DNA of 64,000 bases. Source: Candidatus Endomicrobium neocapritermitis. GTDB lineage: Bacteria > Elusimicrobiota > Endomicrobiia > Endomicrobiales > Endomicrobiaceae. The position numbers were made by a program, and so were the translations under genes. Numbering within the stretch: position 1 is the first letter of the stretch; each line of letters begins with the position of its first letter. Below are positions 16,089-24,600 of this stretch, one piece after another. Below the pieces are notes generated by a model that worked only from the letters and a program-made list of their open reading frames with translations, made no database searches and had not been told where the DNA came from. Location of the stretch: contig WRJZ01000054.1 of the NCBI GenBank assembly GCA_009778325.1, positions 62,001-126,000 on the forward strand, read 5' to 3'.

Positions 16089-17732
16089 CTAACAAAATCC
16101 TAGTTCTTTTTCCTGTTCTTTCCAGTCGAAGCTCTTGAAAAGTATTAGTTTTTTGTAGGTTAAGTCGCGTGGTTGTCTGCCTTCAAGTATTGCGGTTATT
16201 ATGTTTGGCGATAAAAAGGAAAGATTTAATACGAGACGTGCATATCTTTTCATAACATTTTCTCTTTTAGCTATTTCACTTACCGTCAAACCTTCTTTTA
16301 TTATATAATCGTTCCACTTATAGCTTTTAATAATGGCTTTTATAAGATTTTTATCCTTATGTGTTCCGGTATTATAACTGCTCCCTATTATTATTTTTGC
16401 TCCGTTATCTATCACTGCCATTTTGTATTCCTGTTTAAATGTTAACTGTGTTTTCAAATCTTCGTTTAAAACCAGTTTAATTTCTCTGTCTTCATATATT
16501 GACGTTATAAATTCCGTTAATTGTTCTTTGTAGAGTATAAGTTCTATTTCAGATTCTTTGATGTTTATTCTGTGAATCAAAAGTCTTTTTATATACCGAG
16601 GCAAAGAATAACTTTCGAAAAACTCCAGTATTTTCTTTTGTTTTTCAACAGAATAATTTTCAATAAACGATAAAATTATTTTCTCGTTCTTTAATAAATT
16701 CTCAAACCAGTCATCAATAAACTTTTCTATTTTAGGAGCTGAAATCTTGGTCATTTTTCCGATTCTATCTTTTTCATTACGGATGATTGCCTGACTGACA
16801 TAATATCTATACTTAACGCCTTCTCTTCCGCTGCTCCAAACAGGACTCATAAAATTATTTTTATCGTCAAAAAGTTTTCCTGCAAGAAAACTTTTACTTG
16901 GCGTAATCTTTTTTCTTACGTCTCTATTGTTTGCTATAGTTTCCTGAACTTTATCAAATACTTCTTTTTCTATAATCGCTTCATGTTCGCCTTTATACCA
17001 AATACCGTTATGTCCTACTTCGCCAATATATGCTCTGTTTCCTAAAATACGGTATAAATTTCCTGAAGTCAAGTTTCTGCCATTTTGGCTTGTTATATTA
17101 TTATCTTCAAGCCAGTATTTTAATTTTGCAACGCTGCTAAACTCAATGTATTTATTAAAGATAATTTGTACAGATTTGGCATGTTCTGAGGGATAAATCT
17201 TCTTTTCTTTGCGATAATAACCCATAGGAGGATAACCGCCCATCCACATCCCTTTCTTTTTACTTGCGGCATATTTATCGCGTATGCGTTCTCCGGTAAC
17301 TTCACGCTCAAATTGGGCGAATGATAGCAACATGTTAAGCGTAAGCCGTCCCATGCTTGTTGTTGTGTTAAACTGCTGGGTAATTGATACAAATGAGGCT
17401 TGCTTTTTATCAAACACGTCAACAATCTTACTAAAATCGTGTAAGCTTCTTGTAAGTCTGTCTATTTTATAAACGACAATGATATTTACTAAGTCTCTTT
17501 CAATATCTTTTAAAAGTTCCTTTAGGGCTGGTCTGTCCAGCGTACCGCCTGAAAAACCTCCGTCGTCATATTTTTTCTCAACCAAAACCCAGCCTTCATG
17601 CTTTTGACTCTTAATATAGGCTTCACAAGCTTCTCGTTGAGCCTGTAAGCTGTTAAACTCCAGTTCAAGTCCTTCTTCCGAAGACTTTCTGGTGTAAATG
17701 GCACATTTAATTATTTTTTTCTTTTCTTCCAT
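16089..17732 (-). CDS. Large serine recombinase
   Basis: The 547-aa protein has an N-terminal resolvase domain (residues about 8-150) with the nucleophile serine in YTRKSSEEG, the QREACEAYI and FSGGTLDRPAL segments, and KIDRLTRSLHDF. A recombinase domain and a C-terminal region with a coiled-coil and HTH-like segment follow. Large serine recombinases integrate phages and elements by att x att recombination without needing a tRNA. The start codon lies inside the 3' end of the DUF2924 gene (26-base overlap), so the two are coupled. This pairing with DUF2924 is common in prophages of other phyla. Confidence 0.9.
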   Translation of the reverse strand: MEEKKKIIKCAIYTRKSSEEGLELEFNSLQAQREACEAYIKSQKHEGWVLVEKKYDDGGFSGGTLDRPALKELLKDIERDLVNIIVVYKIDRLTRSLHDFSKIVDVFDKKQASFVSITQQFNTTTSMGRLTLNMLLSFAQFEREVTGERIRDKYAASKKKGMWMGGYPPMGYYRKEKKIYPSEHAKSVQIIFNKYIEFSSVAKLKYWLEDNNITSQNGRNLTSGNLYRILGNRAYIGEVGHNGIWYKGEHEAIIEKEVFDKVQETIANNRDVRKKITPSKSFLAGKLFDDKNNFMSPVWSSGREGVKYRYYVSQAIIRNEKDRIGKMTKISAPKIEKFIDDWFENLLKNEKIILSFIENYSVEKQKKILEFFESYSLPRYIKRLLIHRINIKESEIELILYKEQLTEFITSIYEDREIKLVLNEDLKTQLTFKQEYKMAVIDNGAKIIIGSSYNTGTHKDKNLIKAIIKSYKWNDYIIKEGLTVSEIAKRENVMKRYARLVLNLSFLSPNIITAILEGRQPRDLTYKKLILFKSFDWKEQEKELGFC

Positions 17733-18123
17733 GTTCGCCTCTGAAGAATGTTTTCCCGTTCCAGTGAACGCCCGTTATCTTACGCGCGATGGCAGACAAA
17801 CTTTTATAAATTTCACCTTTATATAAAAATCCTTCTTTAATAACCTCAACTTCATATTTTTCACCTTTATAAGAACGTATAAATTTGGTGCCCCTTTCAT
17901 AAGCAATATCGTTTTTGATAACTTTTTCCGTTGAGTAATCTTTAGATGCTTTTTCAATTGTGCTATAAAAAGCCCTTAAATTAACTTCATATTCTTTTGC
18001 CTGTTGGTACCAGTGAATATATTTTATAAGCATAGGTTTTTTAAGTTTTGGCAAAGATGTTTTAAAATATTTGAGCCACAACTCTTTAAGTTCATCTGTT
18101 GATAAGTTTTTAAGGTCGTTCAT
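17707..18123 (-). CDS. DUF2924 family protein
   Basis: The 138-aa basic protein has the family hallmark near its C-terminus: GTKFIRSYKGEKYEVEVIKEGFLYKGE, then YKSLSAIARKITGVHWNGKTFF. DUF2924 genes sit directly upstream of large serine recombinases in many prophages and are thought to assist them; this is family context rather than proof. It overlaps both its neighbours (14 bases upstream, 26 downstream), showing a tight operon. Confidence 0.85.
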   Translation of the reverse strand: MNDLKNLSTDELKELWLKYFKTSLPKLKKPMLIKYIHWYQQAKEYEVNLRAFYSTIEKASKDYSTEKVIKNDIAYERGTKFIRSYKGEKYEVEVIKEGFLYKGEIYKSLSAIARKITGVHWNGKTFFRGEHGRKEKNN

Positions 18124-18322
18124 ATTTTTCCAAATTCAAAAATCTTTTAATATTTAATAAAGTTTTTTGTGCATCTTTATCTTTTTTGCATGCCTTTAAA
18201 ACTAAAATCAAGAATGCCATTGTCATCGTAAAAAGCATCTTTTCAGGTATTATTGGTCTGCCGCTTGGGTTGCCGGATACACCTTTTTTAAACCTTTTTT
18301 CAACTGGCGGTATTCTTACCAT
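18110..18322 (-). CDS. Small DUF5681-type protein
   Basis: The 70-aa protein carries RFKKGVSGNPSGRP near its N-terminus, the signature of the DUF5681 domain found in phage packaging and plasmid loci. ATAAGGAGAATGACA favours the ATG at 18322; an ATG two codons earlier (18328) is too close to the ribosome site. It is the first gene of the recombinase operon and follows one of three shared promoters. Confidence 0.7.
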   Translation of the reverse strand: MVRIPPVEKRFKKGVSGNPSGRPIIPEKMLFTMTMAFLILVLKACKKDKDAQKTLLNIKRFLNLEKYERP

Positions 18323-18340
18323 TGTCATTCTCCTTATACA

Positions 18341-18372
18341 CACATTACCGCTTACTAAAAGCAAGAAGTCAA
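18341..18372 (-). promoter_or_regulatory. Promoter/operator of the recombinase operon
   Basis: On the minus strand TTGACT (-35) is followed after ten bases by AGTAAGCGGTAATGTG. The same two blocks at the same spacing precede the genes at 19582 and 24390. AGTAAGC would overlap the -10 region, as expected for an operator. Confidence 0.6.
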
Positions 18373-18461
18373 GTATATAAATAGTATGTTATTCTTTGAT
18401 TTTGTATAATGGGGCAGACTTATATTGTTTTATAATCAAATTGCAGACAATGGAGAATAAT

Positions 18462-19370
18462 ATGGCAATACCACAATATCAAGAGTTTATGAGTCCTACG
18501 TTAGAAGTCTTTGCTGATGGAAAAGAAAAGGAAAATTCTGAAGTGTACCAGAGTATAATCACTAAAATGAATTTTTCTGAAGATGACTTAGCTGAGCTTT
18601 TACCAAGTGGCATTCAGTCTGTTGTTAGAAACCGATTAAATTGGGCAATTTATTATATGTACAGAGCAGGACTACTTGAAAAAATTAAAATGGGGCTTTA
18701 TAAAATAAGCTCTTCGGGCAAAAAAGCTTTACATGACAAAAAGAAAATAAATAATGATTATCTAAGTCAATTTGAAACTTTTAGAAAGTTTCAAGAAAAA
18801 TCTTCTAAAAATGATACTACTTCAAAATTAAGCGTAATCAAACAAGATCAGAGTCAGGATCCACGTGAAAAAATTGAAACGGCAATAAAAGAAATAAATG
18901 AAAAAATTCAAACAGATATATTAGAACAACTAAAGCAGGTTGATCCTGTACATTTTGAACGTATAGTTTTGGGTTTAATGATATCCATGGGTTACGGTGG
19001 AAATCGTTCAGATGCTGCACAGATGACAAAAAAGAGCCACGATGGCGGCATCGATGGAATTATTAATGAGGATAAACTAGGGTTAGATAAAATTTATCTT
19101 CAAGCTAAAAGATATACCGATGGTAAAGTAAACTCAAAAGAAATGCAATATTTTGTTGGAGCCCTCAAAAATAATCAATCAAATAAAGGTATTTTCATAA
19201 CAACCAGCGAATTCGATTCCAAGGCTATAGAAATGGCTAAAAATAATAATATTATAACTATAGACGGCTATAAACTTTCCCAGCTTATGCTTGATTATAA
19301 TGTGGGAGTAATATGTAGGTCTGCAATTGAAATTAAAGAACTTGATCTTTCATACTTTAGTGAAGACTAA
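18462..19370 (+). CDS. mrr: Mrr-type restriction endonuclease
   Basis: The 302-aa protein matches Mrr, a modification-dependent type IV enzyme, in length and layout. The N-terminal winged-helix Mrr_N domain (residues 1-95) contains IQSVVRNRLNWAIYYMYRAG. The C-terminal Mrr catalytic domain (about 165-285) has HFERIVLGLMISMGY, the active-site aspartate in HDGGIDGII, and the lysine in YLQAKRY (QxK variant of PD-(D/E)XK), then GALKNN and GIFITTSEF. TGGAGAATAAT fixes the start at 18462. It is the only plus-strand gene in the prophage remnant, probably a defence insertion, and converges with the following small gene, overlapping it by four bases. Confidence 0.92.
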   Translation: MAIPQYQEFMSPTLEVFADGKEKENSEVYQSIITKMNFSEDDLAELLPSGIQSVVRNRLNWAIYYMYRAGLLEKIKMGLYKISSSGKKALHDKKKINNDYLSQFETFRKFQEKSSKNDTTSKLSVIKQDQSQDPREKIETAIKEINEKIQTDILEQLKQVDPVHFERIVLGLMISMGYGGNRSDAAQMTKKSHDGGIDGIINEDKLGLDKIYLQAKRYTDGKVNSKEMQYFVGALKNNQSNKGIFITTSEFDSKAIEMAKNNNIITIDGYKLSQLMLDYNVGVICRSAIEIKELDLSYFSED

Positions 19371-19582
19371 TTATTCTTATGTATAAGCAACATCGTCTCA
19401 TAAATATTTTGTATGTGTTTGGCAGTGGTATCGATATCGTTTAATCCACCGATTATTAAGTTTATATTTTCATCTTTTATACCTTCTTGAGCATTTTTAA
19501 TTTTTTCATCAATATTTTTCGCTAAGTATTTCAAAATACTGAAAGACTCCTTTAAAATTATTAATTTTTCTTCTTTTTTCAT
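19367..19582 (-). CDS. Hypothetical 71-aa helical protein
   Basis: A short acidic/basic helical protein (MKKEEKLIILKESFSILKYL...) of unknown function. GCAGGAGGTATAT fixes the start at 19582. It is transcribed from a promoter shared in design with two other units and carries an additional inverted operator copy downstream of that promoter, so it may be the element's own regulator. No HTH could be recognised. Confidence 0.5.
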   Translation of the reverse strand: MKKEEKLIILKESFSILKYLAKNIDEKIKNAQEGIKDENINLIIGGLNDIDTTAKHIQNIYETMLLIHKNN

Positions 19583-19622
19583 ATATACCTCCTGCATATG
19601 TTATCTTTTGTATTATAAAAAT

Positions 19623-19688
19623 AGTAAGCGATAACGATATGATGTTTTACATAATACACATTACCGCTTACTATTGAGAGAAAGTCAA
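19623..19688 (-). promoter_or_regulatory. Promoter with inverted operator pair
   Basis: On the minus strand TTGACT, ten bases, then AGTAAGCGGTAATGTG as at 18341-18372. About 30 bases downstream AGTAAGCGATAA appears in the opposite orientation, so AATAGTAAGCG(G/A)TAA forms an inverted pair around the start of transcription. This suggests repressor binding. Confidence 0.6.
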
Positions 19689-19692
19689 CTAA

Positions 19693-21162
19693 CTAATTAA
19701 CAACATTAAGGCGCAAATTTGTGTTTGCTTCATGTGTTAACAGTTGTGATAAACTATCGCACTGATCATCGTGCTTACTATTAGGAAATGTAATAACTTC
19801 TCTCTCAAAAATTTCCCACCAAGCAGGTTTGTCATCCGAGAATAAGACTGTGCCATTTTCGATGAGATGCAAAATATTTTTTAATCTTGTAGGTTTATCT
19901 TGCATTGGACTAATAGGTATTACAATATATCTATTATTTCTTAACACTTGAGATAAGCCTATGCCGCTATTCATCTCTTCTATGAGGATATATTGGAAAT
20001 TTGCCAAACGCCTATACTTGTTTTTCATTTCTTCTTTCAATGATACTGCCTTTTTGATAAGCTCCGGCATTTCTAACTTTGCTCTAAAAACATCTAAAAT
20101 ATAAATTTCATGGCGCTTAAGAATACGGTTGTAAGCTAAAAGATATGTTATGCAAACAGAATAGTCGTTATGCTCTTCTGCCTTGCTTGCTGTATCCCAG
20201 CTTTGACAAATGCTGCGTCCTACTATGCGACCTTGGCTCATATCGTTTTCTAGTTTTGTTAAATTATAAAATTTCAAATATTCTCTTTTTACAAGATTGC
20301 CTCCTCTTGAGGTTGGGTTTTGTTGGTATTGTCCGGTGAAGTTGTAGTTGCCCATATTATTTTGAATTTCTTTGAGTCCTGCAAGACTCTCTCTTGCTGG
20401 ATGCAATGCTTCTCCGACTTTGCGCGTAAATATTTTTTTATTGCCAAGCAAATTCAATGTTTCCCACGTTTCATCTTCTTCAGCGATAGCCGGCATTTTA
20501 ATTAGTTCAAAAGCAGGATCAATTTCCAGAAGATGACCAGTAAAATCAACTTCATGAGTACGCTGCATGATTACTATAACTTTACCCACGTTTTTATTAT
20601 TTAATCTTGAAACAAGAGTATTGCCGTACCAATCATTAGTTTTCTCTCTCATGGTATCAGAGTTGGAATCTTTGGGAGATATAGGATCATCGACTATAAT
20701 AATATCGCCTCCTCGTCCTGTTAATGTTGCATTTACAGAAGTTGAAAATCTACCACCGCCTTTTGTCGTTTCAAAGTCACTTATGCTCCTTCTGTCACTT
20801 AAAATCTTTGTTGCAGGAAATATTTCCTGATACCAGTAGCTTTCAATTACTCTTTTACAATCAAATGCCATTTTAGCGGCTAAATCATCGGAATAGCTTA
20901 CACATATTATGTTTTCTTTAGGATTATTACCTAAAAGAAATGCAGGCAATGCAACAGAGCAAATTATAGACTTCATATACCTTGGCGGAACATTAATTAT
21001 TAACTTCTTTTTATTACCATTTATTACTTGCTCTATGTTATGGCAAATAACGTCTATATGCCAATTATCCAAATATGATGAATTAGCGGCTACTTCATGA
21101 AAAACTTTTATAACGAAACTTTTAAAATCATTCCTTAACGCTGCTGCTATTTCTTTATTCAT
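19693..21162 (-). CDS. terL: Phage terminase large subunit
   Basis: The 489-aa packaging ATPase/nuclease has a variant Walker A (NVPPRYMKSI, about residues 58-67), Walker B IIIVDDP (about 152-158), a coupling motif QRTHEVDFTG, and a C-terminal RNase H-like nuclease domain with SWDTASK (about 310-316), ILIEEMNSG and HDDQCDSLSQ (about 467-476). It would cleave and pump phage DNA into capsids. No portal or capsid genes follow, so it is stranded or used by a helper. Two bases separate it from the DUF5681 gene upstream. Confidence 0.92.
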   Translation of the reverse strand: MNKEIAAALRNDFKSFVIKVFHEVAANSSYLDNWHIDVICHNIEQVINGNKKKLIINVPPRYMKSIICSVALPAFLLGNNPKENIICVSYSDDLAAKMAFDCKRVIESYWYQEIFPATKILSDRRSISDFETTKGGGRFSTSVNATLTGRGGDIIIVDDPISPKDSNSDTMREKTNDWYGNTLVSRLNNKNVGKVIVIMQRTHEVDFTGHLLEIDPAFELIKMPAIAEEDETWETLNLLGNKKIFTRKVGEALHPARESLAGLKEIQNNMGNYNFTGQYQQNPTSRGGNLVKREYLKFYNLTKLENDMSQGRIVGRSICQSWDTASKAEEHNDYSVCITYLLAYNRILKRHEIYILDVFRAKLEMPELIKKAVSLKEEMKNKYRRLANFQYILIEEMNSGIGLSQVLRNNRYIVIPISPMQDKPTRLKNILHLIENGTVLFSDDKPAWWEIFEREVITFPNSKHDDQCDSLSQLLTHEANTNLRLNVVN

Positions 21163-21163
21163 G

Positions 21164-21586
21164 TTATTTACTCCTTTCTATGAGGTTTTTGAGAATAAGT
21201 TTGTCTTCTTCTCTTACGGCTGATAGCATTTTTGCTTTTTCAGCATCTTTAAGTCCTATCTTTTCAGACATATTAATCACTTTTGCTATCGATTTAAAAT
21301 CACCTCCTAATGCTTTATTCACTAACTTTACAATGATAGCCGTAAGTATCTGAGTTTTAACAGGTCGTCCATTTTTTGTACCGGGGATTTCTTCCTCTAC
21401 TATTTTTTTAAAAATAGTATCAGTATTTTTATCACATTTAGGTCTGCCAAAAGGATTTCCTGAAAATCCTTTTTTAAATTGGCCATGTTTTGGCGGTTTG
21501 CCGTATCCTACGTCATCATCATTTTGTTTTACCTCCTTTTTAGTGTTTCTCTTTTTTCGTGAAATTAGATTGGTCTTACTTTTCAT
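21164..21586 (-). CDS. DUF5681 domain protein
   Basis: The 140-aa lysine-rich protein contains GYGKPPKHGQFKKGFSGNPFGRPK (DUF5681) at about residues 27-50, followed by helical segments. Its position immediately before the large terminase, with a 2-base gap, makes a small-terminase-like or packaging accessory role plausible. It follows the ParB-methylase gene with one base between. Confidence 0.75.
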   Translation of the reverse strand: MKSKTNLISRKKRNTKKEVKQNDDDVGYGKPPKHGQFKKGFSGNPFGRPKCDKNTDTIFKKIVEEEIPGTKNGRPVKTQILTAIIVKLVNKALGGDFKSIAKVINMSEKIGLKDAEKAKMLSAVREEDKLILKNLIERSK

Positions 21587-21587
21587 T

Positions 21588-22847
21588 TTAAATCTCCTCT
21601 ATTCTTTTTAGTAGTTTTGCTTGTTTGCCTGTGATTTTTTGATATCTGTGGATAATTATGTCGCAGTATTCAACATCAATCTCAATTAAATATGCTTTTC
21701 TGCCTGTTCTTTCAGCGGCAAGCAACGTAGAGCCGCTACCCGCAAAACAGTCAAGAACTATTCCGTTACGTTTAGAGGCATCTTTGATTATATCGACGAT
21801 AAGACCCACTGGCTTCACAGTAGGGTGCAATTTTATGTTTTCTTTATTAAGTTTGTTGTTGATGAATATTCCCGGATAATTGAACACATTTGTCCTGTAT
21901 CTACCGTGCACGCCTAGTTCTATATTATTGATGTGAGGAAATTCTCCGTTTTTATACACGAATACAAATTCATGTTGAGAACGATAAAAGCTTCCCATTC
22001 CACCGCTTAGCTTATTCCAAACACAAATATTAAGCAGTGTAGAGTATATACCTTTGGCAGCATTAATCATCTCTTCACAATGTCTCCAATCCATAAACAG
22101 GTAGTGAATAGAGCCGTTTCTAGAAAATTCTTTTAGGTGGGTAAATGTTTTATGTAAAAACTCGGTAAACTGCGAAGATGACATTTCGCCGGACGCCATA
22201 GCAAATTCTTTTCTTTTGATTTTTCCTTTACCACTAACCACCCCGTTAACTTTTAAATTATAGGGTGCGTCAGCAACTACAATATCAGCTTTTAAGTTGC
22301 CTAGAAGCTCGTCATATGTGCTTTTTTTCAAAGAATCGCCACATATGAGTCTATGGTCGCCTAATTGCCATATATCACCGTATTCCACGAGTTTTGGGGC
22401 TTTGTGTGGGATTTCATCTACTGTGTCCTGTTCTTGTGTGGTTGCTTCGTGCAGTATAAGGTCTATTTCCGGGGTTTCAAGGCCTGTTAGGGTTAAATCA
22501 AAATCCTTGTCAAAATCAATGATATTCTGTAGCTCTATAGCTAAAATATCATTATCCCAGCCGGCTTTTTCGGCGAGTTTATTATCGGCGATTATGTAGG
22601 CTTGCTTTTCTGTCTCTGAAAGATGATCAATACTTATGGTAGGAATTTCGGATAGACCTAATTTTTTAGCGGCTAATAGTCTGCCGTGTCCTGCAATAAC
22701 TCGGTTGTTTTTATCGATTAAGATGGGATTGGTAAACCCAAATTGTTTTATACTGCGGGCAATTAAGTTGATTTGTCGGTCATTATGAACCCGTGCATTG
22801 TTCTTGTATGGCTTAAGTAATTCTACTGCTACTTTTTTGATTTTCAT
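21588..22847 (-). CDS. ParB-domain DNA methyltransferase
   Basis: The 419-aa protein has an N-terminal ParB/Srx-like domain (residues 1-100; NARVHNDRQI, IAGHGRLLAAKKLG) joined to a DNA methylase N4/N6 domain. The catalytic motif reads DAPYN rather than DPPYN. The SAM motif is DCFAGSGSTLLAAERTGR (about 365-382), preceded by HPTVKP. Phages use such fusions to methylate their DNA. TAAAAGGAGGTTTAATTGTA fixes the start at 22847; the longer frame to 22955 is not needed. The first gene of a three-gene packaging operon. Confidence 0.88.
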   Translation of the reverse strand: MKIKKVAVELLKPYKNNARVHNDRQINLIARSIKQFGFTNPILIDKNNRVIAGHGRLLAAKKLGLSEIPTISIDHLSETEKQAYIIADNKLAEKAGWDNDILAIELQNIIDFDKDFDLTLTGLETPEIDLILHEATTQEQDTVDEIPHKAPKLVEYGDIWQLGDHRLICGDSLKKSTYDELLGNLKADIVVADAPYNLKVNGVVSGKGKIKRKEFAMASGEMSSSQFTEFLHKTFTHLKEFSRNGSIHYLFMDWRHCEEMINAAKGIYSTLLNICVWNKLSGGMGSFYRSQHEFVFVYKNGEFPHINNIELGVHGRYRTNVFNYPGIFINNKLNKENIKLHPTVKPVGLIVDIIKDASKRNGIVLDCFAGSGSTLLAAERTGRKAYLIEIDVEYCDIIIHRYQKITGKQAKLLKRIEEI

Positions 22848-23066
22848 TACAATTAAACCTCCTTTTTTATTGAGACAGTTTAATTGTAAAACAAAGTTTT
22901 GCGGAAAGTGAAATGCAGTAGAGCTGTCCGCTTCCATAAAAAATAACGACGACAAAATATGTGATTTTAATTTTTTGTAAAAAAAGAAAGTATAAGAAAA
23001 ACATAGAAATAACGTGGTTTAGACGCTGTTCTTGTGGTGGAGAGCTTGCTGATTTTTTTAAAAGTG

Positions 23067-23819
23067 TTATTTTTCTAAAGCAGGGTTGTATACAAGCAGG
23101 TCGTCTTTAAGTTCATTGAAAGTTTTTATTCTCTTTCCTATGGCACTTGGACTGACCTTGTTTCCAAGCATTTTGGCAACTTTTTTGTGAGTGGTTTTTC
23201 TCTTTTTCAGTCTAATTGTTTTTATTTGTTCTTCCATAATTTCATATTGAGTGTTTGGAAGTCGAGTTAACTGTTTTTTAAGTTTTTTTTGTTTTTCTAA
23301 ATAATTTATAAGATCTTTAAATGTTGTCCTGCTGTTAATTTGTATCGTTATGCCTTCAGTAGTTTCATAACCTTTTTCAGGATAATTTATTTCTATTGAT
23401 TGCTTGTTAATTTTTATAAAATTACCTATAGCCAAGGTAGGTAAGTGTGGGTAAAGTAGGTCGGATACTTTCAGTTGCTTATTATTTTGATTTTTCTTAA
23501 ATGTTACTAACAAATCATATGAAATTTTTAAAAAAGGATTTTTAAACCCTAATTTTTCATATTTTTTTGACAATATCAAATATTTTTCATAGTCATAACC
23601 GTCTAACGGTATTTTATGCTTTTTCCTAAAATCTTTCAAAAGCGTATTAAAATTTTTATGGAAAGTAAGAGTTTTTACGGCATCAATAAGCGCTTGAGAA
23701 GGTATTTGGTATTTTTTAGAATACCTATTACGATTTTTGTACACACCAGCCGTTATACAAACAGGGTATTTAGATGCATCTGCAGAAGGTAATCTTGTCA
23801 ATATGAATTTTATTTTCAT
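23067..23819 (-). CDS. Hypothetical 250-aa basic protein with C-terminal HTH-like segment
   Basis: Lysine-rich throughout. Residues about 205-245 (KKRKTTHKKVAKMLGNKVSPSAI then GKRIKTFNELK) resemble a resolvase/sigma-type helix-turn-helix, and the middle contains alternating helices. AACAGGAGCTAGACA gives the start. I do not recognise the family. The 22848-23066 stretch between it and the ParB-methylase holds no gene or obvious structure. Confidence 0.5.
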   Translation of the reverse strand: MKIKFILTRLPSADASKYPVCITAGVYKNRNRYSKKYQIPSQALIDAVKTLTFHKNFNTLLKDFRKKHKIPLDGYDYEKYLILSKKYEKLGFKNPFLKISYDLLVTFKKNQNNKQLKVSDLLYPHLPTLAIGNFIKINKQSIEINYPEKGYETTEGITIQINSRTTFKDLINYLEKQKKLKKQLTRLPNTQYEIMEEQIKTIRLKKRKTTHKKVAKMLGNKVSPSAIGKRIKTFNELKDDLLVYNPALEK

Positions 23820-23880
23820 TGTCTAGCTCCTGTTACATCAATGATAGCAGGATTTTAGACAAAAGTCATGTTAAATATGT

Positions 23881-24390
23881 CTATTTTTCAAAATACTTGA
23901 ATGCGTTTAGATAATCGTTTTCAAAAAGATGTAATTCACTATTTTTATCTTTCCCTATGCGAACGTATGCTCTTTCAGTGCTATTATTATTTTTTGCAAT
24001 TTCTACTGCTTTTTTAATATATTCCGCTACTTTTTCACCAGGAACAACGTATATACAAGGATGGCACGGGAAATTGTCATTTTCATCAGAAAAGTAAACG
24101 AAACAAAAAATAACATCTTTGTATTCACAAGGGTTTTCTTTGATTCTTTCGCTTACTAACCAAGCTCTGTGCTCGCCATAAAAACTATTTTTTGAGTAAA
24201 AATTTCCAGACACGCTTGATTTAACTTCAACTCTATAACTTTTGTTTTTTTCTCGGTTGTATACAAACAAATCGAAAGATTTGGTATTACCTAAACTCAT
24301 AGACGCTTCAAATCCTCGTAAATTTAACATAGAAAGTACAGCAAATTCTCCTGCTAAAGAACTATTGTTTTTATTTTTTGTTCTGTTCAT
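23881..24390 (-). CDS. PD-(D/E)XK-like nuclease fold protein
   Basis: In the 169-aa protein SSLAGEFAVLSML (Glu), KSFDLFVYN (Asp) and YRVEVKSSVSG (Glu-x-Lys) are spaced as in small PD-(D/E)XK nucleases and Holliday-resolvase-like proteins. TAGGAGGAATGAT gives a strong start. It is the most upstream reverse gene of the prophage remnant and lies just below the third shared promoter and the second structured RNA. Nuclease activity is inferred from fold motifs only. Confidence 0.6.
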   Translation of the reverse strand: MNRTKNKNNSSLAGEFAVLSMLNLRGFEASMSLGNTKSFDLFVYNREKNKSYRVEVKSSVSGNFYSKNSFYGEHRAWLVSERIKENPCEYKDVIFCFVYFSDENDNFPCHPCIYVVPGEKVAEYIKKAVEIAKNNNSTERAYVRIGKDKNSELHLFENDYLNAFKYFEK

Positions 24391-24405
24391 ATCATTCCTC
24401 CTAGG

Positions 24406-24437
24406 TACATACAGCCTTACTTAAAGCAGTAAGTCAA
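24406..24437 (-). promoter_or_regulatory. Third copy of the shared promoter/operator
   Basis: On the minus strand TTGACT, ten bases, AGTAAGGCTGTATGTA. The TTGACT-to-AGTAAG spacing equals that of the two other copies, while the operator half has diverged. It precedes the nuclease-like gene at 24390. Confidence 0.5.
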
Positions 24438-24491
24438 CTAAATCGTATAATTCTATTGCGTCATATACTTGTCACTAAATTTGGATAAAAT

Positions 24492-24600
24492 AAAAAGGGC
24501 GATGTCCGTATGAGAGGTATCAAGCACCCATAACGAAACATCGCCCCGCCGTACTCTTTCGAGTACGGCAATAAGCGAGTTCGTTTTTGGCTTGATACCT
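24492..24600 (-). ncRNA. Structured RNA with pseudoknotted intrinsic terminator (copy 2)
   Basis: Read on the minus strand: AGGTATCAAG (24600-24591); hairpin GCCGTACTC-GAAA-GAGTACGGC (24569-24548); GGGCGATGT (24546-24538); CTTGATACCT (24524-24515) in the loop; ACATCGCCC (24505-24497); TTTTTATTTT. The 10-bp pseudoknot, the 9-bp GAAA-capped hairpin and the 9-bp terminator helix have the same order as copy 1 at 11068-11190, but almost all pairs differ. An additional short palindrome (CCGGACAGTCCGG, 24628-24640) lies upstream. It precedes the nuclease-like gene by about 100 bases. Confidence 0.7.

Larger units (their letters stand above)
16089..24437. mobile_element. Prophage-like remnant with large serine recombinase
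   Basis: Reverse-strand genes for a serine recombinase, DUF2924, DUF5681-type protein, terminase large subunit, second DUF5681 protein, ParB-methylase and two unknowns form the early/packaging part of a phage-like element. A forward Mrr gene interrupts them. There are no capsid, portal or tail genes, so it is decayed or a satellite. Three promoters of matching design drive its reverse units. Attachment sites could not be located, and the limits given are those of the recognisable genes and promoters. Confidence 0.65.

Noticed and set aside
16089-24437. Intact prophage
   Set aside because: Only recombinase, methylase and terminase-side genes are present; portal, capsid and tail genes are missing.
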